DNA from: RBG-16-66-20 sp035499575
GTDB lineage: Bacteria > Pseudomonadota > Gammaproteobacteria > Burkholderiales > SG8-39
Direction of reading: 5' to 3'
Assembly (NCBI GenBank): GCA_035499575.1
Contig: DATJYN010000058.1
Coordinates: 1-49,097 of the forward strand
DNA: 49,097 nucleotides
The notes beneath the pieces are model-generated. The model was not told the origin of the DNA and searched no databases. It worked only from the letters and a program-made list of their open reading frames with translations. Both the position numbers and the translations under genes were made by a program. Shown one piece after another: positions 35,642 to 44,637 of the stretch (positions are counted from its first letter, which is position 1; the number at the start of each line of letters is the position of its first letter).

Positions 35642-37480
35642 ATGAACGACCGTCAGCATTCCAAGGCTGATTCGATGCAGGCGCCCGAATGGGTGCGCCA
35701 CCGGAAATTGCTCGACTGGGTAGCCGAGATGGCGCGCCTTGCGAAGCCCGAGCGCATTGTCTGGTGCGATGGTTCGCAGGCGGAGTACGACCGCCTTTGC
35801 GCCGAGCTGGTGGCAGCCGGCACCTTCGTCCGCCTGGACGAGAAGCTGCGTCCCGGCAGCTATCTCGCGCGCTCCAACCCGACGGACGTCGCGCGGATGG
35901 AAGACCGCACCTTCATTTGCTCCGCCCGCAAGGACGACGCGGGCCCGACCAACAACTGGATCGAGCCCGCCGAGATGCGCGGCACCCTGGCACGCCTGTT
36001 CGACGGCTGCATGCGGGGGCGCATCATGTACGTGGTGCCGTTCTCGATGGGGCCGATCGGTTCGCACATTGCGCAGATCGGCGTCGAGCTGTCCGATTCC
36101 GCCTACGTGGCGGTCAACATGAAGCTGATGACGCGCATGGGCCGCGCCGTGGTCGAACATCTCGGCGCGGACGGCGCGTTCGTGCCCTGCGTGCATTCGG
36201 TCGGCGCACCGCTTGCCGCCGGCCAGCAGGACGTCACCTGGCCCTGCAACGAGAAGGAGAAGTGGATCGTCCATTTCCCCGAATCGCGCGAGATCTGGTC
36301 CTACGGTTCAGGTTACGGCGGCAACGCTCTGCTCGGCAAGAAATGCCTCGCACTGCGCATTGCTTCGGTGATGGCTCGCGATGAAGGCTGGCTCGCCGAG
36401 CACATGCTGATCCTCGGACTGGAGTCTCCCGAGGGCGAGAAACACTACGTGTCGGCCGCGTTTCCGAGCGCTTGCGGCAAGACCAATTTCGCGATGCTGA
36501 TCCCGCCGGCGGCATTCGCCGGCTGGAAGGTCACCACCATCGGCGAAGACATCGCCTGGATCAAGCCCGGTGCGGACGGCCGCTTCTACGCAATCAACCC
36601 GGAAGCGGGCCTGTTCGGCGTCGCGCCCGGCACCTCGGAATCGACCAACCCGAACGCCATGAAGACGCTGCGGGAGAATGTCATCTTCACCAACGTGGCG
36701 CAGACGCCCGAGGGCGATGTGTGGTGGGAGGACATGACCAAGGAAGCGCCCGCGCGCCTGATCGACTGGCAGGGCAAGGAATGGACACCCGGCTGCGGCA
36801 GGCCGGCGGCGCACCCGAATGCGCGCTTCACGGTCGCGGCGGCGCAATGCCCCTCGATGGATGAGAGTTGGGAAGATCCCAAGGGCGTGCCGATCTCGGC
36901 GTTCATCTTCGGCGGCCGACGCTCGTCTACCGTGCCGCTGGTGGTCGAAGCACCGGGCTGGGAAGACGGCGTCTACATGGGTGCCACGCTGGGTTCGGAG
37001 ACGACCGCCGCGATCACCGGCAAGGTCGGCGTGGTGCGGCGCGATCCGATGGCGATGCTCGCGTTTTGCGGCTATCACATGGGCGACTACTTTGCGCACT
37101 GGCTAAAGATGGGCAAGGCGGTGTCGCGGCCGCCGAAGATTTTCCGCGTCAACTGGTTCCGCAAGGACGCGAACGGGAAATTCGTCTGGCCCGGCTTCGC
37201 CGAGAACATGCGCGTGCTGAAATGGATCGTCGATCGCTGCGGCGGCCGCGCGCAGGGGGTTGAAACCGCGCTCGGCGTGATCCCGCGCTACGAGGATCTC
37301 AACTGGACCGGCCTGGAGCGTTTCGAGCGGACGCGCTACGAGGACATCGCGCGCGTTGACGAGAAGGCCTGGGGTGCGGAACTGAAGTCGCACGACGAGC
37401 TTTTCGGCACCCTCAAGGGACACTTGCCGGCCGCGCTGGAGTCGCGCCGCGGCAGCATGCACCAGAAGCTGGCCGCCTAG
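35642..37480 (+). CDS. pckG: Phosphoenolpyruvate carboxykinase (GTP)
   Basis: Converts oxaloacetate to PEP with GTP in gluconeogenesis, which suits growth on aromatic acids that end in the TCA cycle. It has 612 residues, the size of the GTP class. Kinase P-loop is FPSACGKTNFAML (about residue 280); other markers are MGPIGSHIAQIGVELSDS, FIFGGRRSSTVPLV and FRVNWFRKD. ATG 35642 follows AGGAG at 35629-35633, rather than a GTG three codons earlier. A terminator-like hairpin precedes it. Its TAG overlaps the stop of the convergent MFS gene in a CTAG palindrome. Confidence 0.96.
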   Translation: MNDRQHSKADSMQAPEWVRHRKLLDWVAEMARLAKPERIVWCDGSQAEYDRLCAELVAAGTFVRLDEKLRPGSYLARSNPTDVARMEDRTFICSARKDDAGPTNNWIEPAEMRGTLARLFDGCMRGRIMYVVPFSMGPIGSHIAQIGVELSDSAYVAVNMKLMTRMGRAVVEHLGADGAFVPCVHSVGAPLAAGQQDVTWPCNEKEKWIVHFPESREIWSYGSGYGGNALLGKKCLALRIASVMARDEGWLAEHMLILGLESPEGEKHYVSAAFPSACGKTNFAMLIPPAAFAGWKVTTIGEDIAWIKPGADGRFYAINPEAGLFGVAPGTSESTNPNAMKTLRENVIFTNVAQTPEGDVWWEDMTKEAPARLIDWQGKEWTPGCGRPAAHPNARFTVAAAQCPSMDESWEDPKGVPISAFIFGGRRSSTVPLVVEAPGWEDGVYMGATLGSETTAAITGKVGVVRRDPMAMLAFCGYHMGDYFAHWLKMGKAVSRPPKIFRVNWFRKDANGKFVWPGFAENMRVLKWIVDRCGGRAQGVETALGVIPRYEDLNWTGLERFERTRYEDIARVDEKAWGAELKSHDELFGTLKGHLPAALESRRGSMHQKLAA

Positions 37481-38670
37481 TTTTTCGCTTTCACCAGTGG
37501 TAGCGCCAGCAGCCCTGCGGCAATCGACAGGGCAGCGGCGGCCGCAAACACGGCCGGCGATTTCGCGAACTCGAGCAGCGCCCCTCCGAGAGTCAGTCCC
37601 AGCCCGACTCCAGCGAGCAAGGCCGTGGAGGACCAGGTAAACGCCTCGGTCGAATACTCGGGACGGGAATTTTTCGCAACCAGCATGGCCTGCATGATCA
37701 GGGCCGGCGCCATTGCGATGCCCGCAGCGAGGCACCAAAGGCCGAAGGCCCAGGACGACGGCAGGAGAGCCAGAGGCGCGATCCCCAGGCCCATGACCGC
37801 GAGCATCAGCGGAAACTGGCGCGCGAGCGGCAGCCGCCAGCTGCGGCTGCCGTAGACGAGTCCGCCTGCGGCGCTGCCGATACTCATGATGCCGAGCAGG
37901 ATGCCGGCGAGAGCGGACTCGCCGGTTTCCGTCGCGTACGCAGTTGTGCCGATTTCCACCAGCCCGAACGCCGATGCGTAACAGAGAATGACAGCAAGCA
38001 GCGGCGCGAAGCCGCGTTCAGCAAGTGGACCGAACAGGCTCGCGTTGCCGCGCGGCTCGATGCGCCACTGCTGGAGAGCGCGCGACCGCTGAAACAGCAG
38101 CGTGCCGGAACAGGCGCAGGCGGCGGCGAACAGCACGGCCGCCGCCGGCGAAGCGAGCGCGACGAATATGGCCACCAGCACCGGGCCGAGGATGAAGATC
38201 AGTTCGATGAGCACGGATTCGAGCGAGTAGGCGGCAGCCAGCAGGGACTCTTCCTTCAACCGCTGCTTGAAGAAAGTCCGCATGCACACCGTGATCGGCG
38301 GAAAGCTGGCGCCGGCAACCGTGGCGAGAACGTATGCAAGCCACGAAGGTGACCGTGCAGAGCTTGCGGACAGGGCGGCAACGAGCGCCGTGAGCGCGGC
38401 CGGAAATGCGAAAGCACAGGCGAGCAGCATCGTGCGCGGCCCATAGCGGTCGATCAAACGGCCGAGCAGCGGCGCAAATGCGGCAAGTCCGGCGACATAG
38501 CTGGCTGCGACAGCGCCGCCGCGTCCAAAGGAGCCCGTGGTGTCCTGCGCGAGCATCAGGATCGCTAGGCCCGTGATGCCGATCGGCAGGCGGCCCAGCA
38601 TCGACGCGAGGATGGCCGAGCGCAGCGCCGGTTGTCCCAGCAAGGCGGAGTAGCGCGCAAAGGAAATCAC
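37477..38670 (-). CDS. MFS transporter
   Basis: A 397-residue membrane protein with about 12 hydrophobic segments. It has the MFS loop 2-3 motif (GRLIDRYGPRTML, residues 70-82), and a second-half helix with GGLVYGSRSW. The substrate is unknown, and the family is too broad to guess beyond a small-molecule exporter. The GTG start at 38670 (MISFARYSALL) lacks an obvious ribosome site. It shares no operon: pckG is convergent and mnmG is divergent 185 bases away. Confidence 0.78.
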   Translation of the reverse strand: MISFARYSALLGQPALRSAILASMLGRLPIGITGLAILMLAQDTTGSFGRGGAVAASYVAGLAAFAPLLGRLIDRYGPRTMLLACAFAFPAALTALVAALSASSARSPSWLAYVLATVAGASFPPITVCMRTFFKQRLKEESLLAAAYSLESVLIELIFILGPVLVAIFVALASPAAAVLFAAACACSGTLLFQRSRALQQWRIEPRGNASLFGPLAERGFAPLLAVILCYASAFGLVEIGTTAYATETGESALAGILLGIMSIGSAAGGLVYGSRSWRLPLARQFPLMLAVMGLGIAPLALLPSSWAFGLWCLAAGIAMAPALIMQAMLVAKNSRPEYSTEAFTWSSTALLAGVGLGLTLGGALLEFAKSPAVFAAAAALSIAAGLLALPLVKAKN

Positions 38671-38766
38671 GATAGAGGGGGACGGATCCGGGAAGTACCA
38701 AAAAGGGGCCGGATTGTCGCATACCGGCCATCTATGCTGCGCCGCACCATAACGCTAAGTTCTGGC

Positions 38767-38782
38767 TGTTCCACGTGAAACA
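38767..38782 (+). promoter_or_regulatory. parS centromere-like site (ParB-binding)
   Basis: TGTTCCACGTGAAACA matches the well-known bacterial chromosomal parS consensus exactly. ParB is encoded 3.4 kb downstream. It lies about 7 kb from the proposed origin, as is usual for parS. Confidence 0.9.
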
Positions 38783-38805
38783 ACCAGGCATTGGGTTAGT
38801 TGCCT

Positions 38806-38821
38806 AGTTCCACGTGGAACA
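38806..38821 (+). promoter_or_regulatory. Second parS-like site, perfect palindrome
   Basis: AGTTCCACGTGGAACA contains the palindrome GTTCCACGTGGAAC (38807-38820), one arm base different from the first site. Its centre is 39 bases from the first. Confidence 0.75.
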
Positions 38822-38855
38822 TTCACGTATCATTCGCCCCGCATCGCCACCCCCC

Positions 38856-40757
38856 ATGCAATTTCCTAGCGAATTTGACGTCATTGTCGTTGGCGGCGGC
38901 CACGCCGGCACCGAAGCCGCTCTTGCTTCAGCACGCCTCGGCTGCAGGACACTCTTGCTGACCCACAGCATCGAGACGCTGGGGCAGATGTCCTGCAACC
39001 CCTCCGTGGGTGGCATCGGTAAGGGGCATCTGGTGAGGGAAATCGACGCTCTCGGGGGCGTGATGGCGCTTGCCACCGACGAAGCGGGGATCCAGTTCCG
39101 TACCTTGAATTCTTCCAAGGGGCCTGCCGTACGCGCAACCCGGGCGCAGGCGGATCGGTTGCTGTACAAGCAGGCCATTCGCCGCCGTCTCGAAGAGGCG
39201 CCGAATCTGACCTTGTTCCAGCAAGCGGTCGACGACATCCTGATAGAAGGGGATCGTGCCGTCGGCGTCCTCACGCAGATCGGCCTGCGCTTTCGCGCCC
39301 GCTCGGTCGTGCTGACGGCAGGCACCTTTCTCGCTGGGCGGGTGCACGTAGGCATGCAGAATTACCAGGCGGGCCGCGCGGGAGATCCGGCAGCGGTGAC
39401 CCTCGCTGCGCGTTTGCGGGAAATGAAACTGCCAGTCGGGCGCCTGAAAACCGGAACGCCGCCGAGGCTGGATGGCAACACCATCGACTTCTCAGCACTG
39501 GAGGTACAGCCTGGCGATACGCCGGAACCGGTGTTCTCCTTCCTCGGCCGGCGCGACATGCATCCACGCCAGTTGCCGTGCTGGGTAACTCATACCAACG
39601 AACGGACGCATGAAATCATCCGCGGCGGCCTGGACCGCTCGCCCATGTTCACCGGCGTGATCCAAGGCGTCGGTCCGCGCTACTGCCCCTCGATTGAGGA
39701 CAAGATCCACCGATTCGCTGGCAAGACCGGGCACCAGATCTTTCTCGAGCCCGAGGGCTTGACGACCAGCGAGATCTATCCGAACGGCATCTCAACCAGC
39801 CTGCCCTTCGACGTACAGTTGGAACTCGTACACTCGATTCGTGGCCTGGAAAGCGCGCACCTGTTGCGCCCCGGCTACGCGATCGAGTACGACTACTTCG
39901 ATCCCCGCAATCTGAAAACTTCACTCGAGACAAAGTCGATCCCGGGGCTGTTCTTCGCGGGTCAGATCAACGGCACCACGGGCTATGAAGAAGCAGCCGC
40001 GCAAGGCCTGCTTGCGGGGCTGAACGCTGGCCTGCAGGTGCAAGGCAGGGACAGCTGGTGCCCGCGCCGCGACGAAGCCTACCTCGGCGTATTGGTCGAC
40101 GACCTGACCACGCGTGGCGTGAGCGAGCCTTACCGCATGTTCACCAGCCGGGCCGAGTACCGCCTGATGCTACGCGAGGACAATGCCGACCTGCGACTCA
40201 CCGACATCGGGCGCAAGCTGGGATTGGTGGACGACCTGCGCTGGGATGTATTCAGCCGCAAGCGCGACGCCATCGCGCAGGAGACTGAACGCCTCAAGTC
40301 CACTTGGGTGAATCCGCGGACATTGCCGCCGGAGAGGGCGGTACCGATCCTCGGCCAAGCCATAGAGCGGGAATACACGCTGCATGAGCTATTGCGGAGA
40401 CCGAACATAAGTCATCACTCACTTTCTCTAATATCAACGTATACAGAGGATTATTTAGATCCCGCCGTGGCGGAGCAGGTGGAAATCCAGGCTAAATACC
40501 AAGGCTATATTTCCCGCCAGCGGGATGAGGTGGAGCGCCGCGAATCCCTCGAAGGCGCGCGTCTGCCGGCCGATCTCGACTATGCCGAAGTGCGCGGGCT
40601 GTCCATCGAGGCGCGTCAGGCGCTCGCGCGCCAAATGCCGGAGACCGTGGGACAGGCAGCGAGAATTTCCGGCGTTACGCCGGCAGCGATCTCGCTACTG
40701 CTGGTGCATCTGCGGCGCCGGAAGAAGCTGGATTCGCGCGATAAGAAAAGTGCATGA
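38856..40757 (+). CDS. mnmG: tRNA uridine 5-carboxymethylaminomethyl enzyme MnmG
   Basis: FAD enzyme that works with MnmE to modify U34 of certain tRNAs. It has 633 residues. FAD-binding motif FDVIVVGGGHAGTEAALA, then CNPSVGGIGKGHLVREIDALGG, and FFAGQINGTTGYEEAAAQG. The C-terminal helical domain ends with RISGVTPAAISLLLVHLRR. ATG 38856 fits the family start; an in-frame GTG at 38814 lies inside the second parS and would add residues without homology. Its stop overlaps rsmG (ATGA). Confidence 0.96.
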   Translation: MQFPSEFDVIVVGGGHAGTEAALASARLGCRTLLLTHSIETLGQMSCNPSVGGIGKGHLVREIDALGGVMALATDEAGIQFRTLNSSKGPAVRATRAQADRLLYKQAIRRRLEEAPNLTLFQQAVDDILIEGDRAVGVLTQIGLRFRARSVVLTAGTFLAGRVHVGMQNYQAGRAGDPAAVTLAARLREMKLPVGRLKTGTPPRLDGNTIDFSALEVQPGDTPEPVFSFLGRRDMHPRQLPCWVTHTNERTHEIIRGGLDRSPMFTGVIQGVGPRYCPSIEDKIHRFAGKTGHQIFLEPEGLTTSEIYPNGISTSLPFDVQLELVHSIRGLESAHLLRPGYAIEYDYFDPRNLKTSLETKSIPGLFFAGQINGTTGYEEAAAQGLLAGLNAGLQVQGRDSWCPRRDEAYLGVLVDDLTTRGVSEPYRMFTSRAEYRLMLREDNADLRLTDIGRKLGLVDDLRWDVFSRKRDAIAQETERLKSTWVNPRTLPPERAVPILGQAIEREYTLHELLRRPNISHHSLSLISTYTEDYLDPAVAEQVEIQAKYQGYISRQRDEVERRESLEGARLPADLDYAEVRGLSIEARQALARQMPETVGQAARISGVTPAAISLLLVHLRRRKKLDSRDKKSA

Positions 40758-41413
40758 CGCCGCGAGCGGAACGTACGACGCCGCGAGCGGCGTTGCAGCG
40801 CGGCCTTGGCGAGCTCGCACTCGCTCTACCGGCCGGTGCGAACGACAAGCTGCTGGCTTACCTGGAGCTGCTCGCGAAGTGGAACCAGACCTACAACCTC
40901 ACCGCGATCCGCGACCCGCTGCAGGCCGTAAGCCACCATCTGCTCGATTCGCTCGCCGTGCTGTGCGAGCTGGCGGACCGCACAGGCGCGCTTGCCGATG
41001 TCGGCTCGGGCGGCGGCTTGCCGGGGATTCCGATCGCCATCGCAGATCCCGAGCGGCGCGTGACGCTGAATGACGCCAACGAGAAGAAGGGCGCGTTCCT
41101 GCGCCAGGCGATCATCGAACTGGAGTTGCGTAATGCGGATGTATACATTGGCCGCGTCGAAGCGTGGCAGCCGGCGGGGCGCTTCGCGGTGGTCATCTCG
41201 CGCGGCTTCGCGAGCCTGGTGGACTTCCTTGCTGCCTGCCGGCACCTGGCAGCGCCCTCCGGTGTACTCGCGGCAATGAAGGGCGCCTATCCCGGGGCCG
41301 AACTCGCGCAGGTGCCCGCGGACTGCGACTGCGCCGAGGTGCGGCGCCTCAAGGTCCCGCTGCTTGATGCCGAGCGTCATCTGGTTCTTTGCAGGGTCGG
41401 CGCATCGGCATGA
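40754..41413 (+). CDS. rsmG: 16S rRNA m7G527 methyltransferase RsmG
   Basis: Methylates G527 of 16S rRNA. It has 219 residues, with the AdoMet site DVGSGGGLPGIPIAIADP and the conserved KWNQTYNLTAIRDP and VISRGFASLVDFL. Its first residues come from a 21-base direct repeat (40756-40769 and 40777-40790, MTPRAER/TTPRAAL), possibly a recent duplication. The start overlaps the mnmG stop; its stop overlaps the parA start. Confidence 0.94.
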   Translation: MTPRAERTTPRAALQRGLGELALALPAGANDKLLAYLELLAKWNQTYNLTAIRDPLQAVSHHLLDSLAVLCELADRTGALADVGSGGGLPGIPIAIADPERRVTLNDANEKKGAFLRQAIIELELRNADVYIGRVEAWQPAGRFAVVISRGFASLVDFLAACRHLAAPSGVLAAMKGAYPGAELAQVPADCDCAEVRRLKVPLLDAERHLVLCRVGASA

Positions 41414-42171
41414 CGCGAATTCTTGCCGTCGCAAACCAGAAGGGCGGCGTAGGCAAAACGACCACCAGCGTGAATCTCGCAGCTGGTCTCGCCCAGTCGG
41501 GCCGCCGCGTGTTGCTGGTGGATCTCGATCCGCAGGGCAATGCCACCATGGGCAGCGGCGTCAACAAGAGCAAGGCGGAGCGCACCGTGTACCACGTGCT
41601 GCTCGGGCTCGGGGATGCCGCCAATATTCGCGTACGTGTCGAGAGCGGTTACGACCTGATTCCAGCCAACCGCGATCTCGCCGGCGCCGAGATCGAACTG
41701 GTCGATCTGCCGAACCGCGAAGGAAGGCTGCGCGCAGCGCTAGAGCGGATTGCGGGCGACTACGACTTCATCCTGATCGATTGTCCGCCGTCGCTCAGCC
41801 TGCTCACGGTGAACGCGTTTGCGGCCGCCGAGCAGGTATTGATCCCCATGCAGTGCGAGTACTACGCACTGGAGGGACTCTCGGACCTGGTCGGTACTAT
41901 CAAGCGCGTGCGTTCGAACTTGAACCCGCGCTTGGAAATCGCCGGCTTGCTGCGCACCATGTTCGATCCGCGCAACACGCTTGCTAACCAGGTTTCCCAG
42001 CAGCTGGAACAGCATTTCGGCGACAAGGTCTACCGGACCCTGGTGCCGCGCAACGTTCGGCTGGCCGAAGCGCCGAGCTACGGCGCGCCCGCGGTGATTT
42101 GGGACAAGGCCTCCAAGGGCGCACAGGCCTACGTCGCGCTCACTGAGGAGATCCTGAAAGGCTACGCATGA
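41410..42171 (+). CDS. parA: Chromosome partitioning ATPase ParA
   Basis: ATPase that moves ParB-parS complexes during segregation. It has 253 residues. Deviant Walker A AVANQKGGVGKTTTSVNLA (residues 5-23), Walker A' LLVDLDPQGNAT, Walker B FILIDCPPSLSLLT. It begins MTRILAVANQKGG, overlapping the rsmG stop; no N-terminal DNA-binding extension as in plasmid type Ia. It is followed by parB with a 4-base overlap. Confidence 0.96.
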   Translation: MTRILAVANQKGGVGKTTTSVNLAAGLAQSGRRVLLVDLDPQGNATMGSGVNKSKAERTVYHVLLGLGDAANIRVRVESGYDLIPANRDLAGAEIELVDLPNREGRLRAALERIAGDYDFILIDCPPSLSLLTVNAFAAAEQVLIPMQCEYYALEGLSDLVGTIKRVRSNLNPRLEIAGLLRTMFDPRNTLANQVSQQLEQHFGDKVYRTLVPRNVRLAEAPSYGAPAVIWDKASKGAQAYVALTEEILKGYA

Positions 42172-43010
42172 ACAAACCCAAGGGACTAGGCCGCGGCCTA
42201 GACGTACTGCTCGGTAGTGGCGACGAAAGTCCGCGCAAAGACGCCATGACGACGCTGCCGGTCGGCGCGATCAGGCCGGGCAAGTATCAGCCACGCACCC
42301 GCATGGACGAGCAGGCCCTGAAGGAACTCGCCGCCTCGATCGGGGCGCAGGGCCTGATGCAACCGTTGCTGGTGCGTCCCATCGGCCGCGAGCAGTACGA
42401 GCTGATCGCCGGCGAACGCCGCTGGCGCGCGGCACAGCTCGCCGGCCTCGCGGAGGTGCCGGTGCTGGTGCGCGAAGTACCGGACAACGCCGCGCTGGCA
42501 ATGGCGCTGATCGAAAACATCCAGCGCGAGGACCTGAACCCGATCGAGGAAGCCGGCGGATTGCAGCGCCTGGTCGAGGAATTCCGCATGACGCACGAGC
42601 AGGCCGCCGACGCGGTGGGCCGCTCGCGCAGCGCAACTACCAATCTGCTGCGCCTGCTCAAGCTGGCAAAGCCCGTCCAGTCGATGCTGATGCAGGGCGC
42701 GCTGGAGATGGGCCACGCGCGCGCGCTGCTGGCGCTGGACGGCGCCCGGCAGATAGAGGCTGCGAACCGCATCGTGGCGCGCAAGCTGTCGGTGCGCGAG
42801 ACCGAAGCACTGGCCACCAGGCTGCTGCACGCCCTGGGAGCGCGCCGCAAACATAGAACGGACCGCGACTTGGCGCGGCTGGAAGAGGAAGTTTCCCAGC
42901 GGCTGGGGACTACGGTGCAAATCCGACCCGGGCGTAAGGGCAGCGGCACCATCGTCGTCAGCTATTCGGGACTGGATCACCTCGACCAGCTGCTGAAGAA
43001 ACTCCGCTGA
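42168..43010 (+). CDS. parB: Chromosome partitioning protein ParB
   Basis: CTP-dependent clamp that loads at parS. It has 280 residues. N-terminal ParA-contact segment KPKGLGRGLDVLLG. CTP-binding boxes include QPLLVRPI and GERRWRAAQLAGL (about residues 81-93), ENIQREDLNPIEEA, and the helix-turn-helix MTHEQAADAVGRSRSATTNLLRL reads parS. The C-terminal dimerisation part is normal. The two parS sites 3.4 kb upstream are its likely targets. Confidence 0.96.
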   Translation: MNKPKGLGRGLDVLLGSGDESPRKDAMTTLPVGAIRPGKYQPRTRMDEQALKELAASIGAQGLMQPLLVRPIGREQYELIAGERRWRAAQLAGLAEVPVLVREVPDNAALAMALIENIQREDLNPIEEAGGLQRLVEEFRMTHEQAADAVGRSRSATTNLLRLLKLAKPVQSMLMQGALEMGHARALLALDGARQIEAANRIVARKLSVRETEALATRLLHALGARRKHRTDRDLARLEEEVSQRLGTTVQIRPGRKGSGTIVVSYSGLDHLDQLLKKLR

Positions 43011-43042
43011 CCTCCTAAAGCAGAATTTTGCGCCGCAACACG

Positions 43043-43072
43043 TTGACCCATAGTGCGCGAAACCAATATAAT
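43043..43072 (+). promoter_or_regulatory. Sigma70-type promoter for the atp operon
   Basis: -35 TTGACC (43043-43048) and perfect -10 TATAAT (43067-43072) with an 18-base spacer, in the gap after parB. Transcription would start near 43080, about 37 bases before the atpI GTG. Confidence 0.8.
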
Positions 43073-43116
43073 TTCCGCGCGTTGCAGCACGCTTGGGAGG
43101 CAAGTGCAGGTTCCGC

Positions 43117-43476
43117 GTGCTGAGTAAGCCGATTCTGACCGTTCTCCGGTGGCAGATGTGCGCCACCGCCGTCCTGGCGATTCTGGGCGGGGTTCTGGCC
43201 GGCGTGCATGGCGCTTGCTCTGCCGCCTTGGGCGGCGCGATCAGCGTCTGCGCCGGATGGGTGTCGGCCATGGTCGCTACACGCAAGACGGACTCCGCAG
43301 GGGGGGTTCTGGTTGCCGCGCTTAAAGCCGAGGGAGTCAAGCTCGGCGTAATCGCAGTCCTTCTGTGGCTGGTGCTGGCGGCCTACTCGGGGGTCGTGGT
43401 GCCAGTGTTTCTCGGATCGTTCATCGTGACAGTGCTGATTTTTTCGATGGCTTTTTTTGTGCGCGAATACGACTAG
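43117..43476 (+). CDS. atpI: ATP synthase subunit I
   Basis: A 119-residue membrane protein with four hydrophobic segments, aiding assembly of the c-ring. Recognised from LRWQMCATAVLAILGGVLAG and GGAISVCAGW and its place in front of atpB. GTG 43117 was chosen; a TTG at 43093 is possible. The purine-rich GGGAGG at 43095-43100 is distant (16 bases), and AGG at 43108-43110 may serve instead. The gene starts the atp operon, and its stop is 2 bases before atpB. Confidence 0.82.
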   Translation: MLSKPILTVLRWQMCATAVLAILGGVLAGVHGACSAALGGAISVCAGWVSAMVATRKTDSAGGVLVAALKAEGVKLGVIAVLLWLVLAAYSGVVVPVFLGSFIVTVLIFSMAFFVREYD

Positions 43477-43478
43477 CA

Positions 43479-44291
43479 ATGGAAGCCGGCAAAGAATTCA
43501 ACGCCACTGACTACATCCAGCACCACCTGACCTTCTTCACTTCGGGGGATCACGGCGGCGGGTTCTGGGCGTTCAACGTCGACTCGATGGTCACCGCCGG
43601 GCTGATAGGCGCTCTCGTGGTCGGCCTGCTGTGGTGGATCGTGCGTGGCGCAACCTCCGGCGTACCAAACCGTCGCCAGGCCTTCGTGGAGCTGGCGTTC
43701 GAGTTCGTCGACGAGCAGGTGAAGGGCATCTTCCATCACGGCGACCGCCATCGCTTCGTGGCACCGGCGGCGCTCACCGTGTTTGTCTGGGTGCTGGTCA
43801 TGAACGCCATGGATTTCCTGCCGGTGGACATTGTCGGCTGGGTGCTGGAAAAGCTGTTTCACGTGCACGCGTTCCGCATCGTACCAACGGCCGACGTGAA
43901 CACCACCTTCGCGCTCGCGCTTTCAGTCTGGCTGCTGATGATCGGCTTCTCCATTTCCGCGAAAGGCCTGGGCGGCTGGATCCACGAGTTGTTCTGCGCC
44001 CCCTTCGGCTCGAATCCGCTGCTGTGGCCCTTCAACCTGATGTTCAATTTCATCGAGTACGTGTCCAAGCCGTTGTCGCATTCGCTGCGGCTGTTTGGCA
44101 ACATGTACGCAGGGGAAATCATCTTCTTGCTGTTGTGGCTGCTTGCTGCGACCAGCAGCTTTGCCGCGGTGTTCGCGGTGGTCCTTGGCGTCGGCTGGTC
44201 GATCTTCCACATCCTTATCGTGGTGCTACAGGCCTACATCTTCATGATGCTCACGGTGGTCTACATCGCCATGGCCCACGAGCACCACTGA
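43479..44291 (+). CDS. atpB: ATP synthase F0 subunit a
   Basis: Membrane subunit forming the proton half-channels. It has 270 residues and about five or six transmembrane helices. The essential Arg is in PLSHSLRLFGNMYAGE, and the final helix ends in YIFMMLTVVYIAMAHEHH. ATG 43479 was chosen as the homologous start, 2 bases after atpI; the upstream open frame lies inside atpI. The start is MEAGKEFNATDYIQHHLTF, typical for the class. Confidence 0.96.
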   Translation: MEAGKEFNATDYIQHHLTFFTSGDHGGGFWAFNVDSMVTAGLIGALVVGLLWWIVRGATSGVPNRRQAFVELAFEFVDEQVKGIFHHGDRHRFVAPAALTVFVWVLVMNAMDFLPVDIVGWVLEKLFHVHAFRIVPTADVNTTFALALSVWLLMIGFSISAKGLGGWIHELFCAPFGSNPLLWPFNLMFNFIEYVSKPLSHSLRLFGNMYAGEIIFLLLWLLAATSSFAAVFAVVLGVGWSIFHILIVVLQAYIFMMLTVVYIAMAHEHH

Positions 44292-44342
44292 CATACCGCC
44301 AACTTGAAAACAAACGATTTTTTGCTCACGAAAGGGTAGACG

Positions 44343-44615
44343 ATGGAAAAACTGCAAGCTTTGGCCATGATCCAGGCCTACACCGGCATCGGCATCGGCC
44401 TCATGATCGGCGTCGGCGCCGCCGGCGCCTGCATCGGCGTAGGCGTGATGTGCAGCCGCTTCCTCGAAGCCGCTGCGCGCCAGCCCGAACTCACCAACTC
44501 TCTGCAGGCAAAAGTGTTTCTGCTGCTCGGTCTGATCGACGCCTCGTTCATCATCGGCGTTGGCTTGGCGATGATGTTCGCCTTTGCCAATCCGCTGCTC
44601 GCCGTCATCCGCTGA
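44343..44615 (+). CDS. atpE: ATP synthase F0 subunit c
   Basis: A 90-residue two-helix protein that forms the rotor ring. First helix GIGIGLMIGVGAAGACIGVGVM, polar loop ARQPEL, second helix with the ion-binding carboxylate Asp in LLGLIDASFIIGVGLAM. The Asp and the lack of the Na+ motif suggest a proton ring. A GAAAGGGTAGACG stretch precedes the ATG. The 51-base gap before it has no other feature. Confidence 0.96.
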   Translation: MEKLQALAMIQAYTGIGIGLMIGVGAAGACIGVGVMCSRFLEAAARQPELTNSLQAKVFLLLGLIDASFIIGVGLAMMFAFANPLLAVIR

Positions 44616-44637
44616 CCGAACCCCGTAGGGGGCCGCT

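Larger units (their letters stand above)
38671..38855. promoter_or_regulatory. MFS-mnmG divergent region holding two parS sites
   Basis: 185 bases between the divergent MFS gene and mnmG. It has two 16-bp parS-like palindromes (38767-38782 and 38806-38821). Promoter boxes are not clear. No ribosome site is evident before mnmG. Confidence 0.5.

Noticed and set aside
38814..38855. GTG 38814 as the mnmG start
   Set aside because: It lies inside the second parS palindrome and adds 14 residues with no family match; ATG 38856 gives the normal N-terminus.
44343..44615. Sodium-type ATP synthase c-ring
   Set aside because: The ion site has Asp and lacks the Gln and Glu-Ser features of Na+ rings, so a proton ring is more likely.
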